Notes under the pieces: model-generated
What the model was told of the DNA's origin: nothing
Databases searched by the model: none
The model's input: only the letters and a program-made list of their open reading frames with translations
Part shown: positions 48,505 through 58,544 of the stretch, one piece after another
Layout of the letters: each line of letters starts with the position of its first letter
How positions within the stretch are numbered: position 1 is the stretch's first letter
Assembly (NCBI GenBank): GCA_014898415.1
Contig: RCTD01000006.1
Span: 1,674,001-1,738,000 of the forward strand
DNA: 64,000 bases
Direction of reading: 5' to 3'
Source: Stromatinia cepivora
Taxonomy: Eukaryota; Ascomycota; Leotiomycetes; Helotiales; Sclerotiniaceae
Position numbers and translations under genes: made by a program

Positions 48505-49948
48505 GTGTACCGGTCTGCAGTATCCCAGTGGCTAACGACTTTTCTGGGTCATAATACGGGAGCTTGCATCACGGATACCAAGGGTTTTCCGTCCGAAATC
48601 GATATCGTCCCTACAGACGGAGTCAAGAATTTCGATAAATCTATTGTCACAGTAAGGATAATACGGCACAGCATTTTGAAAAGTATAGGAGAGATGATAC
48701 ACCTTAAATTACAACCAGTGGAAGGGAATTCAACATCCTCAACTTCTTCTACAACATCAATACCTTCATCAACGATACTTACACCCAAGAAACAAAGGCC
48801 AAAACCAATAAGGCCAATTTGGGGCAGACTCATATTTCCTTACACTCTGGAAGATTGGAAGATCATTATGGATGAAGTCAAGAAGCTGTATCTAGGACGG
48901 CAATACAAACAGTGCACTGCACGATGCATAAATATTCTCGATAGCATCACAGATCCAGTATGTCAAGTTCAGTGTTATGTAATTGTCATACTAACATAAT
49001 ACTCAGTATCGAGTTCATCCTCTTTATTCACTTTTCTTGTCCTTTTATTGTGCCACTTGTTTAGAGATAACAGCATCGAATCTTCATAACAACTCTCCTC
49101 AAAAGCTTTCGCTCCTCCGATATTCTCTATTATACTTTCAGAAAACAGAAGAATACATCACACACGCAGGTATACCCATCGAAAGCAATGACTCGACACC
49201 AGGCAATCGATCCTCTTCGATGTCATCTACATCGAGTGCTCGTTCCTCTGTAGATTCCGTGTTTTCATCAACATCATTTCCTTCTACTGCCGATGGGCTC
49301 TCGCCCTTTTTCTCATCCTGCTCTTCCGAGGATGATAACGATGAAAAGACTCCTACACGCAGACGCACACTTTCCGTATCATCAGTTGCATCGACACAAT
49401 CCACACAGTCGGCAGACACCACTACTACCGCAGATAGACCCGCACCACTGCGTATAAAGAAGAAAGTTTCTTTCTCTCCAGCATTACCCACATTGATATT
49501 CGCACAGAATCTTGAAAGATCAAGCATTATCGAAACTATCCCCCGCGCTGATCAACCCCCAATTACACCTCGACCTATAATCTCCTCCAAATGCCAATCA
49601 CCATCCCCGATTCACCCCTCTCTCCAAACACATCTCACGAGCTATAATGCCAACCTCTCATCATTAACCACACAACTTACCCATCATATCACACACGTCA
49701 ACAATCTCATCGATACCATACAAAACGTACGTAAATCTCGACGCAGCAACCAAGCTTCATTTGCCCCTTCATTATTCAATTCCTCTGGTGATCTCAATAA
49801 CGAGGATAAAGAGGAGATGAGACGAATGGAAATTCGAGAAAGGATCGAGAAATTGAGGAACGCAGGCTGGGAAAAGAAAAGATGGGACGGAAGTAGATAT
49901 GAGGCGTTGAGGGAGAAAGTTGATAATGAGCTGAACGGGTGGATATGA
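48505..49948 (+). CDS. Serine-rich fungal protein of unknown function
   Basis: Two exons can be joined: open frame 48505-48957 and 49007-49948, around an intron gtatgt..cag with a CTAAC branch point; phase is kept. The joined reading is 464 codons. The start is unresolved: the open frame begins after a TGA with no ATG; the first in-frame ATG is at 48694, so translation either starts there or in an unseen upstream exon. Visible parts: a folded-looking N-terminal segment (RLIFPYTLEDWKIIMDEVKK, LYLGRQYKQCTARCINIL, then across the intron DPYRVHPLYSLFLSFYCATCLEI and KLSLLRYSLLYFQKTEEYI), which looks helical and repeat-like; a long Ser/Thr-rich disordered stretch; a KKKVSFSPALPTLIF patch; and a charged helical C-terminus (EEMRRMEIRERIEKLR..KRWDGSRYEALREKV). 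This style is common in conserved fungal proteins without known role. No function is claimed. Confidence 0.72.
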
Positions 49949-50236
49949 TATGATATGATGTTCTTTTCTTTTTCGTTGCTTCTCTTTTTTATGATGTATT
50001 ATTTGGACATGATGATGATGTGAGTGGTATTTGGTATGATGGTACGACGGTATGCCCGGTGCTATACTGTTAGATTTTAGGACCCATGGTGTGGTTGTTT
50101 AGGATATCTTGAAGCCGTTGCTCAAAAGTGTTGAGATATATCAGCAATGGGCAAGATATGTATTTAGGGTGAATGATTATACCCAATGAGACATTTATCT
50201 TCTAGCCTGATGTCAGTTCATCACCAAAGTTTGCTT

Positions 50237-50990
50237 TTAAGTCAACTACTCTACTTTTGGGCCACCCCTCTTTTGGGCCACTTTTTCATACCAAAAATCA
50301 TAAAAATCAACATTTTTAACTTTTTTATTTATGAATATAATTTATTGAAATTTTGAGTATGGATTTCTTACTTATATGATAGTAAATTCTGAAAATTTCA
50401 GATTTTTCGCAATTTTTTTCGTTAAGATATTGAAGGTTGAATTTTCGATTTTCGATTTATATATAATTTAGATATAAATTTAAAAAATACGAAAATCTTA
50501 AATAACTTTTTAACAAAAATTATCAAAAATAAAATATGAATTTTTATCGAATTCTTGAATTTTATTTTTAATAGATGATTTAATTTTTGAATTTTAAAAT
50601 TTATAAATAAAACTTTATTTATAATTTTCGATTTTATAACGATTTTTAATAAAAGATTTTCTATAAATTATTAATTAGAATATAAGATCTTCAAATATAT
50701 TATAAAAATTTATATTTTATTTTTAGTAATTTTGATTGAAAAGTTATTCAAAATTTAAAACATTTTTTTATTTTAAATATAAATTATATATAAATTGAAA
50801 ATTCGAAAATTCAATCCTTAATAACTTTTTATAAGCAGGTGATAAAATTCTGAAACATTCAAAATATAATTATATCTATGTAAAGAATTTATGTTTCAAA
50901 TTTCATATAATAATATCAAATATTGATAAAGTTATTAATAGGTCAAAATGATCGATTTTGGTGTGAAAGGGTGGCCCAAAAGTTGACTTA
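50237..50990. mobile_element. AT-rich fold-back / MITE-like element with TA-flanked inverted ends
   Basis: The left end reads TAAGTCAACT.. followed by CTTTTGGGCCACC, and the right end is the inverted TAAGTCAACTTTTGGGCCACC. The homology does not stop at the termini: inner segments are also inverted copies (for example GGTTGAATTTTCGATTTTC near 50446 against GGATTGAATTTTCGAATTT on the minus strand near 50817, and TTTATATATAATTTAGATA against TTTATATATAATTTATATT). The whole block is therefore one long hairpin with a centre near 50613. TA at both outer edges could be a target duplication. The left arm has an extra tandem copy of the TTTTGGGCCAC word. No coding potential; AT richness suggests RIP. 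Confidence 0.85.
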
Positions 50991-52797
50991 GTCATAAGGA
51001 AACCCCTTCCTAGATTTTCACCATATGCAAATGAATGCAAGTTCCAGTGGACTAGAACCAGGTTTCCAACGGAGATCTCGGGAAAATAGAATGTGCGAAT
51101 ACTCGACATGCCCCAAGGGTCGCATATGCAGGTTGGCGCATCTAAATAGTCCGAATCTTTTGATGATTTATAACGCTTATATAAATTTTTTTATATCGTG
51201 AAGATGGTGTTTTCAAATTCGGATTCAAGATTACCATAGTAAAATAAAATAAGAGGTCCTCAGCGCACGGCCCTTGCGGCATCTCTTATTTCTTATTTTT
51301 GAGTTTTGTTTCTGCGGTAACTCTATCGTATACCGTAAAATAAGGTTATTTATTATTTCCTATTTCCGAGTGGAGCGACTTAACAAAGTGGATTTGAAAA
51401 TTTTCAACTTGTTAATCCACCTTCATAATCCATCCAATCATACACTTACAATGAGTTTGGAAGATTCGGAGTTGCTGATTGGCTTAAGTTATATAATTTC
51501 TATTTTTGGTAATTAACACACTTGGATTGACAAGTCTTTAGACTGCCCTTATGAATGAAATTTGAACGCTAACTCACATTTTGAAAACTCTGCCTAGGTA
51601 ATCGGTTTTACTCAGTCTCATAGCAACTCTTCCTAGAGGGAAATTCTTGTTCTCAAACTCTCGCAACGCTGTCACATTTTATAATGAATCACTGCTCACG
51701 TTGTCAAACATTTTCAAGCTACTACACTATACATTCTCACTAGAATGTTCAGTGTATGGATAAATCCTTTCTAGAAGCCGTAGCTCTGAACCCTTTGACG
51801 ATGGGACACTAAATCTAGATACATCTCTTTCTTTGAAATGCATAATGGTTTGCAGATGATCAATTTTGGCCATGAAGTTTACCTGGCAGTCTCATTCCCG
51901 ATTCACTGTACTTCAAGACTCTGGGTTCATCGTCTTTCGAGCACTGCAAAAAATTACTAGTGTGCCGATGCGCCTTGACGACATGATCACCGAGTGGTGT
52001 TGGGAAAATTGCTGGCTTGTTCATACATATATGAGGGCGATGACCCAGCATAGAGAGTCCGGCGGGAACCGTGAAAGTCCAAAGGACACAGCAGGATATC
52101 CTGCATGTTTGCCACGGCACGAGACTGCTCTCAAAGGATAGCCGATGAGACAATTTTGACTATTGAAAACATTTATACATTCATCATCATTGATATGAGA
52201 GTTGTAGGGTGCATTAAGTTGCCAATATGGGAGTTAAAGTAAGATAGTCGGTATTAAAAAGAAGTGGTAAAGCAGAATCACAGTTTTAACTTCTTGGGTT
52301 GCTGTTAATTTGGAAATGGCGGTGCAGGTATCTGATTGGAAAGGGGCTGATATACTTGCCCGTTTGAACATCCCAACCCGATGAAGATAAAGTGCAGACA
52401 ACAATAAGTTAAGCAATATAATCCTTGCGTGCCACATTTCGCATCATAACGTTCGATTTGTCACAGCTTTATAACTTTGACGAAGCAAGTCCAGTAATCC
52501 GACATATATGGGAAAATAACGTTCAGACCCAGGGTCCATGCAAGCAAGATGCAATAATCAACGGGCAAATATGAAGTGCGATGACGATGACGACATTGCT
52601 ATTCGTACGGAGAATTGCCATACAGCAATCTCTATGCACATTCCCACGCCAGGAAGGAAGGAGATTACGAATCTACACGAGCTGTCCTATCAAGAAACCC
52701 AAGGTCCCCCTTAACTTCTGTAAGTGAGTGATATTGGCCTTCATTTCGCTCTTTGGGTTTGAGCAGGCGGCATTCGGCAGTAAGCGTTTGTCCGGCA

Positions 52798-52891
52798 TAA
52801 TCGTAGGCCCACAGGCCCACAGGCCCCCCTCTTGACCCACTCCCTCTACTACACACCTTTAACCTTCAGTAGGCTTGTGGGCCTACGATTA
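52798..52891. repeat. 16-bp perfect inverted repeat, TAATCGTAGGCCCACA, 94 bp across
   Basis: The left arm 52798-52813 is matched by its reverse complement at 52876-52891. The CAGGCCCA word is tandemly repeated after the left arm. It lies about 250-340 bp upstream of the glycosyltransferase start. Could be a very short MITE with TA at its edges, or a regulatory palindrome. Confidence 0.8.
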
Positions 52892-52976
52892 ATAACTTAT
52901 CAACCACATGCTTATAATGGGCAACGCAAGATTCGTACGGACTTGGTGTAAAAAGATATACTCCATACAGAGGTGC

Positions 52977-52985
52977 TTTATATAG
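52977..52985 (+). promoter_or_regulatory. TATA-like element before the glycosyltransferase
   Basis: The word tttatatag lies about 155 bp upstream of the ATG at 53138, followed by a CT-rich leader with TTCCTCCTCC just before the start. Position and context fit a fungal core promoter; not tested. Confidence 0.45.
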
Positions 52986-53137
52986 CTTGATAGTTTCTCA
53001 GTGCGGATTGTAGCTTTACTCGTCAGGCATTGTCTACTCTCTCCATTCCACTTCCTTTGCTTTACTTATAGGAGACATTCCAACAATACAATTCATCAGT
53101 CTATTTCTCATCATCCTTCAATTTCCTCCTCCTAAAC

Positions 53138-54502
53138 ATGACAGAACTCACCAAACCCCTCCTACTGATATGCAGCACTCCCATAGCCGGGCATCTGGGC
53201 CCGTGCAAAATCATAGCCAAAAGCCTCATGGAACGCGGCTACGAAGTAACATTCGTCACCGGCACAAAATATGGACCCGGGATTTCGAAACTCGGCGCCA
53301 CATTTGTTCCTCTACAAGGCTATTCGGACTTCGACTTTCATCCCGACTCATGGGCAGAGAGATGGCCTGCTCGAAAAGGTCTAAAGGGCATTGAAGAAAT
53401 GGTTTTTGATATAGAACATTTATTTAATAAACCCATCCCCTCACAATTCGAATCTGCACAACACGCTCTGAAGATCATGACGGAGAAAGATCCAGGAAGA
53501 CCGATTGTTGTTCTTCAGGATCTTACTTTCTATGGTCTTTTGCCGCTGTTGATGGGTGCCGAGGGCATCAAACCAACGGCTGTTATCGCTATTGGACATG
53601 CATCTATGCTTCTATCAAGTCAAGATGTTCCACCCATGGGAAGTGGAGGACTTCCAGATCCTTCGCCCGAAGGTCGCGAACGCACTAAAGCTATGCATGA
53701 AGCGGCCCGAAACGGTGCACTCCGTGGAGTCAATGAAAACTTTTTCCAAGAATTCGAAAAATTGGGCGCCCGACGCCCCGATACTGATGAGATAGATTCG
53801 ATGTATCTCATTCCAGACAGGTTTATCCAACTCTGTACTCCTAGCGCCGAATTTCCTCGAAGTGATCTGCCCAAGACAGTGTTTTTCTCGGGCGGTCTAC
53901 CGAGAGGTCACAGAGATGCACCTGTTACACGTCCTAGTTGGTGGGAAGAAGTCACTACGAATCCATCTAAAAAGCGGATTATATTTGTTAGTCAAGGAAC
54001 CGTGGCGTTGAAGTATGAGGAATTACTTATTCCAACTATACAAGCATTTGCAGACCGCGATGATACTATCGTTATTGCAGCGCTAGGTATCAAAGGTGCT
54101 TCTTTACCTCCTTCGGTAAAAATCCCAAGTAATGCGTATGTGGAGGATTTCGTCCCGTTCGATGATATCCTTCCATATAGCGATGTACTTGTGACGAATG
54201 GTGGATATGGAGCCTATCAACATGGGTTGAGTAATGGGGTTCCGATGATCATGGCAGGGGATACGCAGGAGAAACCGGAGACTTCTGCAAGGTGCGAGTG
54301 GTTGGGTACAGGGATCAATTTGAGGACTGGCAGACCTGATGTGCAGCTTTTGAGAGAGGCGGTGGAGAAAGTGTTTGCTGATGGGAAATATAAGGAAAAG
54401 GTTATGGAAATTAAGAGGGAGATGGAGGGTATGGATCCGATTGGTATTTTTGAGAAGCATATTCAGGAGTTGGTTAAGGAAAAGAGTACGCTGGCGAATT
54501 GA
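53138..54502 (+). CDS. GT1-family glycosyltransferase (UDP-sugar dependent)
   Basis: Intronless, 454 residues. The N-terminus LLLICSTPIAGHLGPCKIIAKSLMERGYEVTFVTG is the acceptor-side Rossmann domain of GT-B enzymes, with the His in GHLGP at the position of the usual catalytic base. The C-terminal domain has KRIIFVSQGTVA (phosphate loop region), then YVEDFVPFDDILPYSDVLVTNGGYGAYQHGLSNGVPMIMAGDTQEKPETSARCEWLGTGINL, equivalent to the UDP-binding signature of bacterial macrolide and fungal GT1 enzymes; the HCG of plant enzymes is replaced by NGG. It has no signal peptide or membrane segment, so it is likely cytosolic. It probably glycosylates a small lipophilic molecule; the acceptor is unknown. 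No biosynthetic neighbours are present. The ATG is preceded by a CT-rich leader and AAAC. Confidence 0.9.
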   Translation: MTELTKPLLLICSTPIAGHLGPCKIIAKSLMERGYEVTFVTGTKYGPGISKLGATFVPLQGYSDFDFHPDSWAERWPARKGLKGIEEMVFDIEHLFNKPIPSQFESAQHALKIMTEKDPGRPIVVLQDLTFYGLLPLLMGAEGIKPTAVIAIGHASMLLSSQDVPPMGSGGLPDPSPEGRERTKAMHEAARNGALRGVNENFFQEFEKLGARRPDTDEIDSMYLIPDRFIQLCTPSAEFPRSDLPKTVFFSGGLPRGHRDAPVTRPSWWEEVTTNPSKKRIIFVSQGTVALKYEELLIPTIQAFADRDDTIVIAALGIKGASLPPSVKIPSNAYVEDFVPFDDILPYSDVLVTNGGYGAYQHGLSNGVPMIMAGDTQEKPETSARCEWLGTGINLRTGRPDVQLLREAVEKVFADGKYKEKVMEIKREMEGMDPIGIFEKHIQELVKEKSTLAN

Positions 54503-54923
54503 GGGGTTGGGGGTTTTATGAGAGGAGGTAAATAAGGAGAAGAGTGTTGGTGAATCGAGGGCGTTTGGGTAGATTTATTTTATGAGATGGGGGACTAGCC
54601 ATTTTTCTTTCTTGGGTGGTTGGAGGGTTCGGATAGACATAGACAATAGATTAGGTACTTGAATTATAATAGAAAATCGATTTATCGATCACCACTCCAT
54701 TCTCTAGATGACATTCATAAACAAGATTTCCTCACTCTCCTGTATTTCTGCCGTCTACCCTCCTTTCCATCTTCTCTCCACGCCCCACTTCAAATGAAGA
54801 AGTAGTGGCCGAATTTCCATCTCTCCATCATATATCTAATATAATAGAAATAGTCATCAACAAAATACTACCCCCCCCGATTCGACAATTTGACATAATC
54901 ACCACCAAGAATACTAGCAGTCA

Positions 54924-55021
54924 ACGAAAAAGCAATATTCATAAAACATCAGACATCCACAAAAACCTCCTAAAGCTTAGTGAATTTTCATCTGAAATTA
55001 TTGGGATTTATGCAGTGATTA
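54924..55021. repeat. Diverged direct repeat, copy 1 (copy 2 at 55172-55261)
   Basis: Both copies share, in order, GAAAAAGCAATA/GAAAAGCAATA, ACATCAGACAT, CTTAGTGAATTTTCATCTG/CCTAGTGAATTATCATCTG and a GGATTTAT/GGATGTAT..GATTA ending. Clearly one duplication with drift; not coding. Confidence 0.75.
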
Positions 55022-55700
55022 CAGTATAAAAAATGAAGTGAATAATTTATATTTTCACTCGCAATTCATTTATTGTATATCTAATTGATATTATTTATAT
55101 AGACACTAGATCATTGATAGCTGCTAGCTTCTTACCAGCAGCTAATTGCTAATAACTAGCTCGGCAAACTAGCGAAAAGCAATACACATCAGACATGCAA
55201 CAAAACTTCTCAAAACCTAGTGAATTATCATCTGGAGATTTTAGGATGTATATTATGATTAGCGAATGATCATCTATTGGGTGCTCTCTAAACCGATATT
55301 GAAACCAAGACTGAATAGATCGTAAAGATGGTATCCTAGCCAAGGAATGAGATTTGTCCCGTTATATTCCTCTTCAAAATTCAAATATCCTCAATGAAAT
55401 GAAAAATCCCCGAGAAACCCAACTAAACCCAGGAAACCCGAGAAGCACTAGGCTTTGCCCCAATCTCAAGTTTTAGAACTTCATCACTCTAAAGTTCTCT
55501 CGCCAAACTCCGTAGCCGAAACCTTAAATACTCGTTAAGCATCGCCAGTTAAGCATTCCCCCTTCATCCTACAGTTTTTCCTGCACTTCCACTAATTCCT
55601 CTTTCTCCTCTTCCATTCATATCCTACATTCACCATGGTATTCTTCCACAATTTTCGCCCTTATCCCTCAATTCTCCATTATCTCTAGATCTCTTCCCCC

Positions 55701-55701
<1 letters not shown>

Positions 55702-55738
<37 letters not shown>
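55702..55738. repeat. Homopolymer run of 37 C
   Basis: An uninterrupted C37, preceded by C5-T. On the minus strand (the sense strand of the gene ending at 55840) it is poly-G in the presumed 3' UTR. Length is likely to be unstable or imprecise in sequencing. Confidence 0.95.
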
Positions 55739-55739
<1 letters not shown>

Positions 55740-55839
55740 CCACCAAGAAACTCCATCTCAACCGTCCATCCACCATCTAAAACTTCCTGCTCTCGCATCA
55801 GAAGATTCCTTCTCATCTCTCACTTCTCATCTCTCACCC

Positions 55840-56301
55840 TCACAAACAACAACAACAACAATTCAAAAACTCAAAAACGCACAATCCCGCACAAATCCCC
55901 ACACATAAATCACAAAATGTTCCTCCGCCTCGCATTCGTATTTCTCTATCTTCCTCTCCCTCTTCCTCTTCCCCCGGCCCTTCCCCTTTCCTTCCACTCA
56001 CTTCCTTTCCCATCTCTCCGTCTGAACTATGATTAATAGCAGAATGAGATTGAGTGGGAAGAAATTGCATATTCATTGGTGAAGAGATGAGACGCTGAGT
56101 TCTGTTAGTTTCACTCTTTTGAAGGAGAAACAGAGATTAAGATAAAAAAATAAAAATAGAGAGAAATAAACTAACAGGTTGCTCACACACTCTCCCCTCG
56201 CCACCTCCACCTCCAGCACCCTCAAACTTCAAATTCAATCCATTCAATCTCGCCGATTGATGACACGGGATCGGTAATTGCGGAAGCTGGATTGAAGCCA
56301 T
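55840..56301 (-). CDS. Small protein with Cys-rich hydrophobic C-terminal tail (CYSTM-like)
   Basis: Two exons, 56301-56176 and 56094-55840, separated by an 81-nt intron (gttagt..cag, with CTAAC just before the acceptor); phase 0, 126 residues. The start context is AGAAATGG. The N-terminus is MASIQLPQLPIPCHQSARLN followed by a Gly/Glu stretch; the middle is MNMQFLPTQSHSAINHSSDG then a Glu/Arg-rich linker; the C-terminus is GGGTFCDLCVGICAGLCVFE followed by FLNCCCCCL. A short hydrophobic segment packed with Cys at the extreme C-terminus is the pattern of cysteine-rich transmembrane (CYSTM) proteins, which are membrane-attached and stress-related in yeasts and plants. Another donor is possible, but this one keeps phase. 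Family assignment is an inference from the tail only. Confidence 0.55.
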
Positions 56302-57328
56302 TTCTCCTTTTCCCTTTCTTTTTCCCTTCCTTCCTCAACTAAAATCCTCTTTCCTCTAAAAACACCTTTCCCCTCCAAAAAACAAAAAACAAACCAATAT
56401 CTTTCTCTAAATCTCAATCAATCTCAAAAACAGCCCCAAACATCAAACTCAAAATCAATCAATCAATCAATCCAAAAAAAAAAGAAGAGAAAAAGCGCAG
56501 AAAAAAGAAGATAAAAGCTACATAAATAAACAATCCCCCTCCCCTTCTACCGCCGCATAAACGCCAGGAACTGCAGAGCCCCAAAACTCATAACCGCCGA
56601 CCAACATACCCAACCCCAACTCAGCCACTATCTCCCCCAAATTATTTCCCACAAAATATTTCCCTCAAAATACTCCCCACAAAGTAATGATATTGAGGTA
56701 TTGAGAAATTCCCACCCCGCTCATTTCTCCACCCCCCTCCACAACCATTCATTAGATATGCCAAGTATCGGTACCTATTGCACTAATACCTTTGTGTGCA
56801 AATATGAGATATAAAGATGATTGGTTGATTTTACAAAAATACCAAATTTGTAGGGTTTCTGTGTATCTACTATACTTCATGAAATAATCCTTATATCAGC
56901 GACTCAAAAAATAGCAGATCATTACTAATGCCCGTTCTATAGCACTTGCTAAAGATAAATAAATCACATCGAAGCAATTCAAAATCACAACCATAAAAAT
57001 AAAAGTAAGATATCACAACAATAATATTTAACTCCTGTCAAAGTGGATAATTTTCCTCATTTACATCTTCACACTTAGAACCCCACCCAATCCAATGCGC
57101 CATTTCAAGTATGCCATACCATCAAAAACGCCAATCCATCCATCCATCCATACCAGAACCTCTCAACCAATGTAAAGTGCGTCTATGTGTGACCGACGAC
57201 AAAAATCCCATGTGCCCAAACACCTTGCATGAATGTACTCTACTCAAGTTATGTACTCAAAAGTCATATACCAAACCCTTGTATTAACAAATGGATTCAC
57301 TTCCTTCAACCCAAAATCGGGGAAATAT
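56302..57328. other. Spacer between the Cys-tailed gene and the STIMATE-family gene
   Basis: 1 kb, both genes on minus strand. A/C-rich next to 56302 (leader of the small gene, with an AATC run at 56451-56472); the right part holds the 3' UTR of the next gene. Nothing else recognised. Confidence 0.55.
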
Positions 57329-58544
57329 CTATTTCTTTGTAGTGTCATCACTGTCATCCTCTGGTCTTGAACTCGTGCTTCCCACTACCGTTGGACTACT
57401 CTCTCCATCGTATAATGGGTCATAGTCTTTATTTCCTGACCTTAAACCCATTCGTTTATTTCTTGGTGTTTCTGGTCTGATCTCTGTATGGACTTTTGCC
57501 AAAACTTCATCATCTCCCTCCTCCACAGAATCGATCTGATCAATGCTTTCGCTTGGGTCGGCATAACGTTCTTCTCTTCCTTCCATATCACTATCACTGT
57601 CCTCGCCGGGTATGAGCTCATGATCAGGCTTTTGATTTTTGATGAATGAATCGATGATGTAATATTGAGTTGCATTCATAATGACCGGGAAGATCAACAT
57701 GACGAATATGACTTGTAATGCCGTATCACCTTCCGTCCATCTCAACGCCCAGTCTCCGATTCGGGAGATCCAAGGCAGGACAAGGAAGATGATGAGCACG
57801 CATATTTTCATACCCATCAAACCGATGAAATAAATAATAGATTGTTTGAACCACCAGAATGCTTTTGGTGGATGGCCATAATTGCCTGATTCGATCGATT
57901 CGGGGGGATTACCAAATGGTGTCATATGAAAGAGTGCGGTAAGTATTCGAAGGAGGAATATGAGTATGGGAATACCAATTGTTGTCTAGAATCAAGAGTT
58001 TAGTATATATTAGTAGACCATGGGCAAATATACTTACATCAATAGCCAAATTCAGCAGATAAAAACTGCAAGGATTTGGCGTATACTGTCCAGCATCATC
58101 AGCCATTCTTGTCGAAACACTACTCGCATCTAGTTTAATACTGAATTGTCCACTTGATAACATGCTCATCAACAAGTTTACGATATGTACCAACACACTC
58201 CCAACCACTTGTTTCGAAACATCGAAGAACCAAATTTTCATAGGTCGTTGAGGTCTTTCTCTCCATCTTTTATATACTAATGCCATCACAGCCAATAGAC
58301 CCAGCGCGCCCTGAACTAATATGGCAAAATTACCAAGAAGTTGGCATTCCCCATTGTCTGGTTTCGAGTGTATATCACCACTTGCTGCCGCCGCAGATAT
58401 TGAAGTTGTTGTAGAGGTAGGATTCACGAGATCAAGTAATAATGTCGTCGAAGTTGCTGTCGCAGATGCAAGAATCGATGCGGGAGAGGCATCGTTGAGG
58501 AAAGTTGATGTTGATGTGGGCTCCAAGCCCGGTGGCGGTAGCAT
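57329..58544 (-). CDS. STIMATE-family vacuolar membrane protein (YPL162C-like)
   Basis: Exons 58544-58038 and 57985-57329 (gtaagt..tag, phase 0) give 387 residues. At least four hydrophobic segments: AILVQGALGLLAVMALVYKRW, a second one around SVLVHIVNLLMSML, IPILIFLLRILTALF (spanning the exon junction after NLAID), and ICVLIIFLVLPWI plus IFVMLIFPVIMNAT. Characteristic words are PMKIWFFDVSKQVVGSVLVH, NPCSFYLLNLAIDTTIG, FHMTPFGNPPESIESGNYG and the acidic C-terminus. This matches the family of human STIMATE (TMEM110), an ER partner of STIM1, and yeast YPL162C, a vacuolar membrane protein of unknown role. The N-terminus is Ser/Thr/Ala-rich. Fungi lack a clear STIM1, so the cellular function is open. 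Confidence 0.9.

Larger units (their letters stand above)
49949..53137. other. Spacer containing a fold-back element and an inverted repeat
   Basis: 3.2 kb between the unknown Ser-rich protein and the glycosyltransferase. It contains the 754 bp fold-back element (50237-50990), a 16-bp inverted repeat (52798-52891) and a TATA-like site (52977). The remaining ORFs of 60-97 codons (e.g. 51866-52141 and its antisense partner) are unsupported. Confidence 0.55.
54503..55839. other. Spacer with a diverged duplication and a poly-C tract
   Basis: 1.3 kb between the convergent ends of the glycosyltransferase (+) and the small Cys-tailed gene (-). It includes two ~95-bp direct repeats (54924-55021, 55172-55261) and the C37 tract (55702-55738). 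A CACCATGG context at 55632 follows a CT-rich stretch but opens no convincing gene. Confidence 0.5.

Noticed and set aside
51860..52153. Pair of overlapping 91- and 97-codon ORFs on opposite strands
   Set aside because: No recognisable domain, no leader or splice signals; probably chance.
55632..55690. Possible gene start at a CACCATGG after a CT-rich leader
   Set aside because: The frame soon enters the poly-C tract and no downstream exon could be found.
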